Assembly: GCA_034440635.1 (NCBI GenBank)
Contig: JAOTON010001703.1
Coordinates: forward strand, 1-64,000
Length of the DNA stretch: 64,000 nt
DNA from: Lepas anatifera
Lineage: Eukaryota; Arthropoda; Thecostraca; Lepadidae
Direction of reading: 5' to 3'
The first letter of the stretch is position 1. The number at the start of each line of letters is the position of its first letter. The notes under the pieces were generated by a model, which was not told where the DNA came from, did not search any database, and saw nothing but the letters and a program-made list of their open reading frames with translations. Positions 1 to 9,945 of the stretch are shown piece after piece. The translations under genes were made by a program, and so were the position numbers.

Positions 1-206
1 AACACCGATCACCAGACACAAACATCGATCACCAGACACAAACACCGATCACCAGACACAAACACCGACCACCAGACACAAACACCAATCACCAGACACA
101 AACACCAATCACCAGACACAAACACCGATCCCCAGCCACAAACACCGATCACCAGACACAAACATCGATCACCAGACACAAACACCGATCACCAGCCACA
201 AACACC
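1..206. repeat. 20-bp minisatellite, about 10 copies, cut by the window start
   Basis: The unit AACACCGATCACCAGACACA repeats head to tail with period exactly 20 and scattered point changes (ACATCG, CCAGCC). The array runs off the left edge, so its full length is unknown. There are no spacers, so it is a plain tandem repeat. Confidence 0.95.
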
Positions 207-1993
207 CACAGCATAATGGGAAGGCCACTGAAGTCACGTCAAAACAGCTCACAAATGATGAAATAATAAAATGAAAAAATAACACAAAACACATTTTTCT
301 TTCGATGCTACCTTGACTTCAAAATATTGATGGCCTCTGACCGAAGAAAACCAGAAATTGGCTATATTTGTTTTTCAATTGTAGCTGTAGTTAAAAGTTG
401 CGAGATATCTGCCAATTTCGAAATTTTTGACAAAGTGAGGATATATACAAATCACTGTGAGGATATATACAAATCAATCAAAAGACGACAAACTGGAAAG
501 TACCTTCAAGCTTTATTACTCGAAACAATGCGAGCAGCCCTTCCAGGCAGAGAGCTATGACTCACTGACCTTTCAGGAACGGCGTGATACGGTGGCCAGC
601 GTTCAGGCCGCTGGTACACCGCTGCTGCTCCAGCGGCAGCGCCAGCCTGGCTTTACAAAACCAAGCGGCACGCCCACTCCCATCTTCACGCGCTCCACAG
701 TGACCTTGCCGGTCGGCCTGACTGGTGCAGAAGCAGCCGGCTTCGGGTCACTTTTCCGACACAGCGTCGACAGTTGGCAGCAGACCGGCAATGTCCTTCC
801 AACAGCACACGGGGCTTGAGATCGACACTTGGTCGGTGGTTCGATGAGGCGCGGGCACCTTTATTCGCAATGTTCTCCTGTAACGGAGTTGCTGGCGGGT
901 GAGGTAACCACTGGTGCCGCGCGTGCCTTGCGGCCTGGTTTTTCGGGGGCGGCTCTCCTCCCGAGTGGGCGGCTGCTGATCCGGAATGCCGCTCCCCGAC
1001 TGAGCCGCCCTCACAGTCATCACCACCGCGCGCACTGTCTTCGGTACTGTCGACGTCGACACATTTGCAGTGCTGTTTTCTCTGGAGGCACTTTTACCCC
1101 TTCCTACGTTTTGTCTTTTTGGAAGCACTCCTACCCCATGCCCTCTCGCCTCCTAGACTTTTCTGCGCGCTAAGCCTGGAAGCCAACACACTAGCTTTTG
1201 GCTTTGTTGAACGTTTTCTTACATTAGCTTGGGAGCCATCGCTAGCACAATAAATCAGGATACCGCGCATATAACATGTGCAAAAGCCATCCCGAAATCG
1301 GCTCACTGCAAAGAAATTTTAGGCAATAGTTAGGGATTTCTGAAAGCAATCTGAAAAAGAATATTCAGCGTTAGGTATAAGCTACTACAATCTAATACAC
1401 GAGTATAGCTATAAGTATATAAGCCTGCTATATCCCATATGGTTCAAGCAACAGCGTAATATATAATGCCCTCTTCCATCAGTTTTAAGTTTCTTTTATT
1501 TCAAAACCTTATGCTTGCGTAAAAATACATATTCAGAGATTTCAATTACAATAATAGCTTATTTGCATTATATTTAAAAAAACATCCAAGGAGAAGTGCT
1601 GCTAACATACAAAAAACAATGATTTATTGTATTTGTATTTATTTAACTCATTGCCCACGGGATGACCGCAATAAAGGCAAAGTAGAGGAGATAACACAGT
1701 GGTACATCGGTATAGAGGGCAATCGACATTAAATACACTTGATAAGAGCACAAACACTGTACAACCGGGGTAAAATACCCAAAAGGGCACACGCGTATAC
1801 AATGCTAAAATAATGAACATGAAGAATAAAAACATTAATGCGACAAACCTCTAAAAGTCATAAAACACAGTCCTGTAAGACACAGTCCCATGGCATGGCT
1901 ACAAAGCGGCGACTCAGGCCCTGACTTTTGCACGAAATGTTCCGTAATTATCGGCAAAAATGTCTGCAGCAGGGCACTTGTGTAAAAATATAT
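207..1993. other. unassigned, no gene recognised
   Basis: AT-rich flanks surround a GC-rich island at about 560-1190. The island is open on the minus strand at 748-1128, but that translation matches nothing I know and has no splice or domain context. It may be old transposon sequence upstream of the LINE fragment that follows. Confidence 0.4.
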
Positions 1994-2300
1994 TCAGTTG
2001 CCTCGAAAGTCGCGAAAAAGACCCTCTTTTGTCGTGCCAACCCTTGCGTATGGCACACGCAGTAGTCTTCTTTCTTGCTGACGGGTGGCACGAGATGGCA
2101 CGTGTAAGTAAAATGACTCAAGAAGAGAGGGAGAACGAATGCGACCCCTAAAAATGTTTCGGATAAAAATTAGATCATGCTGCTTTCGCCTAGCGTCTAC
2201 CGATACAAGTTTTAAGTGTCTCAGTAAGTCTCTATAGGCCAGTGATTGCGATCGCTGGCGACTGCGCATGTTGAGCCATAGAAAAAATTTAGGATAAATG
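1994..2300 (-). mobile_element. degenerate 3' end of a Jockey-like non-LTR retrotransposon reverse transcriptase
   Basis: The minus-strand translation contains a KFFLWLN segment, then YRDLLRHLKL, then ARRKQHDLIFIRNIF and LHVPSRATR. This order is typical of the region C-terminal to the reverse transcriptase catalytic core in Jockey-type LINEs. It aligns residue by residue with a second fragment at 17505-17960 ([42 protein letters not shown]), so both come from one family. No catalytic core or start is present, so this is a 5'-truncated relic. Confidence 0.65.
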
Positions 2301-2559
2301 TATTCTTTGAAGCTCGCGAATTGGGGCACTCCCCGTCTTTTTCACGCAAGGAAGTAAACTGCCGTGCAACCCTAACCTGTCCACCAACTCGTAGCAACAA
2401 ATACCAGTGGAGTTTCTTAACCTTTCACGTCTGGGGGTCCGATTGGACCCCTCGTTTTTTGCGAATAATTCCGGGCCGATTTACATAAGACGCGCGTCGG
2501 TTTGCAGGGCTGTAGGGTGATTTATTCGACAACTTATGACAAAACATAGGCATCAGGTC

Positions 2560-2930
2560 AGGTCAAGCGGTTATGATGTCGTTTCTATACCCATGTAGGG
2601 CAATTCTGCCTTTCTAAAATTAAGCTGACAAAACCAGAGAGTAACTCGGCTTCTAGAAAAGCTAGATCAAGTTTCTAAAAATCATTCGCCATTTTGAGGT
2701 TAAAAAAACCCAGGTCACCGGAGGTCATCAAAGGTCACAGTTTTCTGAAATGTTTATGCCTATAACTTTAGAAGAAAACAAGATGCAGTTATAAATTTGG
2801 TATCATAATAATGAGCATCACCCGAGAATTCCAACTCTATGCAACATCACTTTGAAATGCCACTATTTGACCTCGACCAAAGGTCATGGTAATGCCGCAT
2901 ATCATTTGAACCCTTGGTTCACGGTGTGAG
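2560..2930. repeat. AGGTCA-rich dispersed repeat (copy 1)
   Basis: AGGTCA and GGTCA words recur densely (for example around 2700-2745 and 2865-2890), together with a 'tataacttta' segment. The same word pattern fills 46920-47720 and part of 28960-29350, so this is a dispersed repeat rather than a local accident. No coding sequence was seen. Confidence 0.5.
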
Positions 2931-5153
2931 CACATTAGTGTCTTTTGTTTTGTGCTAGCTCTAATCGTTCCCGAGTTATAAGAGATTTCCTAAATGGGTC
3001 TAAATTTGACCCATTCTGCCCCACTGCGACGTCACGGGTCATCGGATATGGTTCAAACTCGGCGCCACAGTAGAAGACGGCACGGCGCTTCCAGCACCGT
3101 TTCGTTTTTTCCGTATCACTTCCAGTTCCCGAGACTGTGTCCGATCGGACTCCCCCTCTCCCCCCGGCGGTTTGGTGTACGAAAAGAGCTCAGACGGTGC
3201 CGGGTTAATAACAGCGCTAACCCAACACTGGCAATGCTCACGGTATAGCCCCACGCAGCTGATGCAACTACGGTCAAACTCCTCAGTCTGTATCGTTCCG
3301 ATTATTTAGCGGAACTGAAGATGACATCATCTTAGGGATACCGTTACAAACACAACTGGCACAACCATGAGGTACCAGTGGGCTACCCATGATGATATGA
3401 TATCGCTGACTGTCTGTGGGTCAGCTCAGCTGACGCCGGCGGCCGTTTCTTAACCAGGTATTAAATCATCTCAGGAGACCGGACCAGAGCGGGATCGTGA
3501 AGTAACAGATCGGAGTTTTAAGGCACGTCAGCTCCTTAGGCTATGCGTGGGGGTCATGGAGTGAGAGATATTGGTCAATGGCGCATAACAATTCAAATAT
3601 GCATATGTGATTGTCTTACCTTAAGTGCGATCTGGATGACACTATGGAGCAAGATACATTAAATCCGGTTTCCACGGTACTTTAGCACGGATCAGGATCG
3701 CGGCTGCATCAGGATAAGACCAGGATTCATCGAATACTGTTTCAGGCTTCCGTTCAATCCGGATTCTTATACAGCTCTGATCCGTATCCGCGCTAAAATT
3801 TAAAACCCTTGTGGTTGATGGTTCTCCTGAAGAGATTAAAACCATATTTGCCAGCCGCAGTGAGGTTTCCACCACAGAAACGCGCGCCTCGTCAAGAGGT
3901 GAGCTCCAGCTGTCAGCTCTTCGTCTTACCGCATCACAACGGTCGCTCACTTACCAAAGGGCGAAAGTCGGGAATGAGTTGCCAGACGCCGCCGTAAACG
4001 CAATGTCATTAGCCAGCTTTAGGTAGCGGTCAGGAAACCACAAGCTGCCAGTCATTAATGATCGACTTATGTCAATTCAATCTGTGCGTATCGTGTGGCT
4101 TGGTTTCTTGCCTATGTGCTGGTTAGTGCACTGTATGTGTATGTGTGTATGGTGAATCGATGCCGAAAATACTCAATAATATTTGGAGAGAATAGAATAC
4201 ACGAACGAAAGTGTCATGAAACCTGATTTGATGTATCCTGATCCATGATCCGATCCTCATCACACATTTGCCATGGAAAACGCGTGGGGTTTAGCTCCAT
4301 CTGAAACTCAGCCACTTCACACCTGTGATGTGAGGTGGCCATTGGTTTGGCTCCTTGACCAAAATAAGGCGACCTCCAAAGCGCTAACGCGGTAAAACTC
4401 GGCTGCTGGATGCCGTGTATAGGCGAAGCTCCATCCTTGTGGAACTGCTGATCATTGTCCTTTGGACAGAGCCTTGGTCACTTTTTCCAAAAGCAAGAAA
4501 GCATAGTCCTGTACCAGACAGCCACCAGTCAAAGATCACTGTCTTCAAACCAACGGGGTCTGATTATGCCACGAATGCTTGTGGAGCATCACACAGTGCA
4601 TTTCTCACTGTGGCTTGGACTCTGAACAATCCAGACACAAACTCTGGACAATCTCTCCGGGGGGGGTTGCTGGACCAGAAATGGTAATTTTGGTTCCTGG
4701 CATTCAAATGAAAGGCTTTGACACTAAACCACGAGTTTGGCGACAATGTCGCTGACGCCTCACACTCGCAACAACCAGGCACTGTACCTTTTGTGTGCGG
4801 CACAGTCGAGCACAGTCAGATTCTGGTACACTGGAATGTTGCAGCACATGGTGTGAGTTAATAGGCATGCGCCAGCCGCTAAGACGTGCTTTTGCTTGCA
4901 CTCGATTACGACCACACACGTTTCCTCAGAACTGATTAAAGCAAGAGAGACCTAGCAAGAAGACATCCCCTAACACACGTCGCCGTGAAGACCCTGCGGA
5001 CCCTGGCCACAGTGTAGAGCGGACGCCGGAGGTTGGTCTGGGTGGGCAAGGGTCTGAGGAGAGGGTCAGTAAATTAGTTCATTCCGCGTGCGGACCCGAC
5101 CAGTACATTGGTGTGGCCTACCGGTGGGGTGGAGCAGCCCTCGAGCGATAGCT
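2931..5153. other. unassigned intergenic sequence
   Basis: Mixed composition with only short, unrelated open frames (such as 3642-3950 minus and 4415-4687 plus). None shows a recognisable domain, conserved motif or splice context. I see no RNA gene here. Confidence 0.4.
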
Positions 5154-5155
5154 TA

Positions 5156-5604
5156 AAGGGAATGTGGCACCTTTATAACGTGATTTTAACTGAGATAGCC
5201 AAGTTGTAAAGCAAGTAGGAAAACTCGGTACTCTATATATCATTTGTCTTGGAACACGATATTTCCGTAGAAAAAAAGCTAAAACCTATCCGAAATGTAC
5301 CTCTCATGTACCTCTCGCCAGGCGACCATTGTTGAGAGCTCCTGGTGTGACGACATATGCTAACGTCACCATGAGCATCAGCCAATCGGAAGCCCTTGAA
5401 GCGTTTCCAGTATGGTAGTGGTTGCCAGATCATGACATCATCCACGGGCAGATATTTATTTTTCTAGAGGAGCATTTAAAAAATCAAAATATTGAGCTTA
5501 TTGTACATTTTTCAGAGAAATCATGAGTGGTTTCATTATTTTTGGCTAAAAATACGCCTAATTACACTACATTCCAGGATTCGACCAAGGTGCCACATTC
5601 CCTT
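5156..5604. mobile_element. TA-flanked MITE, copy 1, intact
   Basis: The element begins AAGGGAATGTGGCACCTT and ends with its exact reverse complement, flanked by TA on both sides (5154-5155 and 5605-5606). It is 449 bp with no coding capacity. A second intact copy is at 50499-50953, a split copy starts at 20964, and a diverged end is near 61275. TIRs plus a TA duplication fit a Tc1/mariner-type non-autonomous element, but TTAA reads at one flank, so piggyBac-like mobilisation is an alternative. Confidence 0.9.
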
Positions 5605-5606
5605 TA

Positions 5607-6575
5607 ACCAACAGCGAGAACAGTGATAGGAGCACTGCTGACGGCATGCACGGAGCAACCGTGAGACTGAGGTTTCCTTCAGCGGGCTGTGCAGAACCGC
5701 GGTAGTTCTATGATGTGTACTGCAGCATGACAAATACATCATCGAAAAATTGATCCTTGATCCGATGGAGTTCATCAGGTGCAATTTCCCCAGCACCACT
5801 GCACAGTCTGTGCTCAAGTGCTGGTATGGCACTCGATGAACTGATCGGCAACCTAACATGGATCGTATTTTTACCATGGAGGCTAAATCGCTTGGATGGT
5901 CGCTCTTCGTTCACCTGGGCTGGTGCTGCGACATGGGTCATTGATGGTATTGGTTGGTGACCCTGAGGTGCTATTCTGTACGCATTGTTGACCGCACTAC
6001 TGTGTCCGTCGACAATTGACATACGCCCCTCTAGAAAGGGTCACTTGTTCAACTAAGGGACGCGAGTAATAGTGGTTTTTGTTCTCCTGTGATCTTAGCT
6101 GCTGTGATTTCATTCTCACCCACACTCTAGCTTGCGATAACTTGGTGGTGCTCGCTTTGGGGGACCCGCCGACCTGGTGCACCTCAGGTGCTTATTCTGC
6201 TTAAAGGGGCTTGGATGGATATTACCACTGTTGTCAGCACTGGGGCGCACCCACTTGTTTGAGCGTCCTGTGTACCCGGCTCAAGCCCTGATGTAGCTAG
6301 TGGTGGTTCTGCTAAGCTGGTATGTAACTTTTCAGCCCAGCCACCTACAGAGAATTCTGTTGCTTCCTCGGGGGCGCATCCCTGTGGGCATGTTCAGGTG
6401 ACACAGACGATTTTAAGCGGGCCTCTGCTGGAGATACAAAACAGAGTGCTCTTATCTTTGCAGAATGATATCGAGTTAAAAGTGAAGACGAGAATGATAG
6501 AGAGAATTATATAATGATACGAGAGAATGATATAAGAAAGATATCGAGTCAAAGTGAAAAGAAAGGTGTCAAAGT
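5607..6575. other. unassigned, short open frames only
   Basis: Short overlapping frames occur on both strands (for example 5708-6022 minus and 5757-5960 plus). I recognise no domain. The region ends in a GATA/GAGAAT-rich stretch at about 6465-6570, just before the reverse transcriptase fragment. Confidence 0.35.
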
Positions 6576-7093
6576 GACCCCGGAAATTACCGCCCAGTCG
6601 GTCTGACTTCCGCTGTGTGCAAGATTCTAGAGACGCTGGACAAGGATAGCCTGCTCCAGCACTTGACTCCCAGGATCTATTGTCTCCTCACCAACATGGC
6701 TTCGCCCAAAGCGGTCGTGCGAGTCCCAGCTCTTGGAGGTTCTAAATGAATGGACCATGCTTCTCGAACATAACAGCCCTGTGGACTCGGTTTACCTCGA
6801 CCTACGCAAAGCTTTCGATTCCGTTCCGCACCGGCGTCTTATCATGAAACTCGAGGCTTATGGCATCAGAGGCAAGGTACTTCGCTGGATCTTTGCGTTT
6901 TTGTCAAACCGCTACCAGCGTGTTATCGTCCAGCCAGCGCTCTCAGATTGGGTCAGGGTCACCAGCGGAGTTCCCCAGGGTTCTGTCCTTGGCCCGCTGC
7001 TCTTCCTGATATACATAAATGACTTGCCAGACTGCGTTTCTTCAGGAATAAAAATGTTCGGTGACGACACCAAACTATACGCCAGTGTAAACC
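6576..7093 (+). mobile_element. CR1-like non-LTR retrotransposon, reverse transcriptase part 1
   Basis: The translation carries the canonical RT blocks of CR1/Jockey-type LINEs: NYRPVGLTS near 6585, LDLRKAFDSVPH near 6800, GVPQGSVLGPLLFLIYINDL near 6970, and FGDDTKLYASVN near 7055. The first Asp of the FxDD box is intact. The element is 5' truncated, and the first 150 bp need a frame change, so it is not a functional gene. The coding sequence stops abruptly at an inserted element and resumes at 7961. Confidence 0.88.
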
Positions 7094-7960
7094 AAAATCA
7101 TTTTTACTGGTCATGGATAGATAGCAGGTCTCCTACAGCCGTCAGAAAATGGGAGAGTAAAGGGATTTCTACGAATTGGGACAAAACACTTCAAATTCCC
7201 TACAGCTGTACTCCATTGACTAGATTACAGACCCTACATTTTCGGATAATCCATCCCTTTGTACCGACCCGTCGATATTTGTTCATACGAAGAGTCATTG
7301 TCAGCCCTATGTGTGAATACTGTAACCATGAAGATACATTAATACATTTCATATATGAGTGTGCGTACGTTAGAACAATTTGGGATACAATATTTGACAA
7401 AATAAACTTAAATAACGAAAACGCAATGAAAGCAGCCCTCTTTGGGGTACCAGGAGCGGAAGACGCAAATAATGGGGTAATACTATTGGCAAAGCAGTAT
7501 ATTTTGATATGCAAAATTTCCCAACAAAGACTAAACCCAACATACCAAGGGGTAAAAGCGTGTATTACGCACTACATTCGACTAGAGAAAAACCTTGCTG
7601 TCAAAAACAATGATATGGAAAGTCATATCAGAAAATGGTTTCATATCCTTCAGGCAATATGATGGTCAGTGCAGTCTAGACTAATGTCTTTGGTTTTACG
7701 TACATATAGTCCCGGAACCATTCAGGCTATAAGCTGAGTTAAGTGTGAATGTGTAAAGTGGGTGAGGAATTGATGTGTGGTGTACGATCTGCAACAATTA
7801 TACATGTCTTCATCTGTGTCTCCCTTATAGAAGGGGAGAATCTGAACAGATATTTAAGTGTTCGAATGCGCAAATACGCGGACGAGAGTTCCATGTTTGA
7901 TGATAACATATGTTGATGTACTGCCGTGTAAATACAGGGCTCTCGGGCCGTCGGAAAAAA
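7094..7960 (+). mobile_element. 5'-truncated L1-like retrotransposon 3' end inserted in the CR1-like element
   Basis: The sequence GTGTAAACC occurs at both edges (7085-7093 and 7961-7969), with a run of A just before the right copy. This is the signature of target-primed insertion with a target-site duplication. The insert encodes a zinc-binding segment typical of L1-type RT C-termini: LQTLHFRIIHPF, then C-x2-C (MCEYC), HEDTLIHF and a final Cys in YECAYVRTIWD. It continues about 170 codons to a stop at 7662, followed by about 300 bp of 3' UTR. Confidence 0.85.
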
Positions 7961-8484
7961 GTGTAAACCGAGACTCTGCAGCCACTTCCCTCCAAGAGGA
8001 CATCCACGGCGCCTTTGAATGGTCATCTAGATGGCAGATGCCTATTAATAACGACAAGTGTGTCGTAATGCACATCAGCAACTCCAATCAGGGACGTAAT
8101 TTCATGATGAACTCAGCTATTCTCCACACAGCTCAAGTCGAGAAAGACCTTGGAGTACTGATCGATACCGAGTTGAAATTTAGACAGCAGGCTTCAGCTG
8201 CTGTCGGAAAGGCTACCAGAGTCCTAGCAGTCATAAAAAGGTCCTTCGCCATCCTGGACACATGCACCCTTCCGCTGCTCTAAAAATCCCTCCTCCAGCC
8301 ACTTCTCGAATACGGAAACTCTGTGTGGGGACCTTTTAATAGGGCAGACCACATCCTCCTGGAAAAGGTTCAAAGGCGCGCTACCCGCCTCATTAGCTCC
8401 CTCAGAGGTGTACCGTATGTTGATAGGCTTCGCGCTTTAAGGCTCCCTTCTCTGTACTATCGGAGGCGTCATGGCGACATGATT
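7961..8484 (+). mobile_element. CR1-like reverse transcriptase part 2 (resumes after insertion)
   Basis: Coding resumes at VNRDSAATSLQEDIHG, directly continuing the interrupted ASVN of part 1, and runs through WQMPINNDKC, EKDLGVLIDTELKF and YGNSVWGPFNRADH to RLPSLYYRRRHGDM. An in-frame stop at 8281-8283 and the abrupt end at 8484 show it is dead. Without the insertion, parts 1 and 2 form one continuous RT and thumb region. Confidence 0.85.
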
Positions 8485-8621
8485 CCTAAACTAACCTAAC
8501 AATTTCGGATGAGGGCCACTCCGCCCCGCTGGTTCCGAATCTCCGACGAGCTCAAATATAAGGGTAACTCAACTAGGTCTTACTCAGGGAAAGGAACCTG
8601 AGTTTTGCCCACAAGATAACT
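8485..8621 (+). mobile_element. CR1-like 5' leader fragment headed by CCTAA repeats
   Basis: CCTAAACTAACCTAAC is followed by a leader that reappears, inverted, at about 13555-13670 as the 5' end of the minus-strand CR1-like element. Both copies share the 'ggttccgaatctc' and 'gggtaactcaactagg' stretches. The leader stops at about 8611, where it joins the inverted 3' end of another copy. Confidence 0.75.
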
Positions 8622-9178
8622 TTATGGGCCATGGGGGAAAGGGGGGACTCCTGAAAAGTCTAGTTCAGGAACTTGGTATGTGAAGGCATTCCAGTGGGAG
8701 TCGAGGTGAGATTTGAAAAGGTCGACAGTGGGAGCCGACACCACTGAGCTTGGCAGCGAGTTCCAGTGATTTACCACTCGAACACCAAAGAAGTTCCGTC
8801 GGGCTCTGGTGACTGCTTCTGGCTTAGCCAACTTCCACGGATGGCCCCAAGTTTGAGAGTACACATCATGTCTGAAGAACTGAGCGTAGTCCTGTTCAAT
8901 GTGACCGTGGAGCAGCTGGAACACACAAATTATGTCGCCACGACGCCTCCGATAGTACAGCGAAGGGAGCCTTAACACTTGTCGTTATTAAAAGGCATCT
9001 GCCATCTAGATGACCATTGAAAGGCACCGTGGATGTCCTCTTGGAGGGAAGTGGCTGCAGAGTCTCGGTTTACACTGGCATATAGTTTGATGTCGTCAGC
9101 GAACATTTTTATTCCTGAAGAAACACAGTCTGGCAAGTCATTTATGTATATCAGGAAGAGCAGCTGCTGATTCGTGTG
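8622..9178 (-). mobile_element. CR1-like element, internally deleted 3' part, minus strand
   Basis: Read on the minus strand, 9160-8972 gives LLFLIYINDLPDCVSSG, FADDIKLYASVN and WQMPFNNDKC. It then jumps directly to LRLPSLYYRRRRGD and continues to the protein C-terminus (VPELDFSGVPPFPHGP) at about 8625. Compared with 7961-8484, the segment between NNDKC and LRLPSLYY is missing, so the copy has an internal deletion. The FADD catalytic box is present. Confidence 0.82.
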
Positions 9179-9426
9179 TTCCAGCTGCTCCACGGTCACA
9201 TTGAACAGGACTACGCTCAGTTCTTCAGACTCGATGTGCACTCTCGAACTCGGGGCCATCCGTGGAAGTTGGCTAAGCCAGGAGCAGTCACCAGAGCCCG
9301 ACGGAACTTCTTTGGTGTTTGAGTGGTAAATCACTGGAACTCGCTGCCAAGCTCAGTGTTGTCGGCTCCCACTGTCGACCTTTCAAAGCTCGCCTCGTCT
9401 CCCACTGGAATGCCTTCACATCCAAG
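9179..9426 (+). mobile_element. CR1-like 3' part, plus strand (inverted relative to the previous fragment)
   Basis: FQLLHGHIEQDYAQFF, GHPWKLAKPGAVTRARRNFFGV and VVNHWNSLPS read on the plus strand, the same protein segment that lies inverted at 8680-8930. A stop interrupts after FFGV. The family's 3' end continues at 9873-9945 after a small inserted element. With the minus copy this makes an inverted repeat with arms of about 240 bp and a spacer of about 250 bp. Confidence 0.8.
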
Positions 9427-9872
9427 GCTGCGTTCTTAGAATTATTCCGAGGTGGAATTCCACGGGTTGTGACGTTGTGATATTCCCCGGATTCCAGCTG
9501 TGGAACGTTCTTGAACGAGGCTGGAATGCAGCGTAAATGGCGAGGTGCGACAGTCTCATTATTTATTTTGACTTGTGCAAGCGCAAATCTTTCATTTACC
9601 TTCATTTAAGTGTTATTATTGGGTTCCGATTATCCTGCAAAAACATATAGTGGGCCTTTCAAGCAGATAAATATCGAATGTCCACGAACTTACTGTTAGG
9701 AAATTCATCCATGGGGACTGCTCATCTTGAGCGGGACTGCTTTTTCTATTCCCACCGTTCCGCGCGGAATGGCGGGAATATTCCACGTGGAATCCCGGGA
9801 AAATTTTCAAAGAACGGCTATGACGTCACTATTCCTGGAATCCCAGGCTGGAATATTTCAAAGAATGCACCC
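9427..9872. mobile_element. small TIR element (MITE) inserted in the CR1-like 3' end
   Basis: The left end GCTGCGTTCTTAGAATTATT and the right end (about 9852-9872) are imperfect inverted repeats over about 22 bp. CCAAG occurs at both edges. In the uninterrupted sibling at about 8670-8690 the host sequence is continuous across this point. The element is 446 bp with no coding sequence and is rich in GGAAT/ATTCC palindromic words. TIR plus a short duplication suggests a non-autonomous DNA transposon; the superfamily is undecided. Confidence 0.72.
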
Positions 9873-9945
9873 CAAGTTCCTGAACTAGACTTTTCAGGAG
9901 TCCCCCTTTCCCCCATGGCCTATAAAGTTATCCTACCTTAGGTTA
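9873..9945 (+). mobile_element. CR1-like 3' terminus after the MITE
   Basis: CCAAGTTCCTGAACTAGAC through GGCCTATAAAGTTATCC is the end of the coding region and 3' tail seen inverted at 8620-8680. It abuts CCTTAGGTTACCTTAGG, which may be the microsatellite-like 3' tail of this copy, of the convergent element, or of both. Confidence 0.7.

Noticed and set aside
1..206. CRISPR-like array
   Set aside because: The 20-bp units are contiguous without spacers, and the window is clearly eukaryotic.
748..1128. 126-codon minus-strand frame
   Set aside because: GC-rich region without recognisable domain, start context or splice partners.
6733..7662. A single 309-codon reverse transcriptase gene
   Set aside because: It is a chimera of a CR1-like RT and an inserted L1-like 3' end, shown by the GTGTAAACC duplication and resumption of the RT at 7961.
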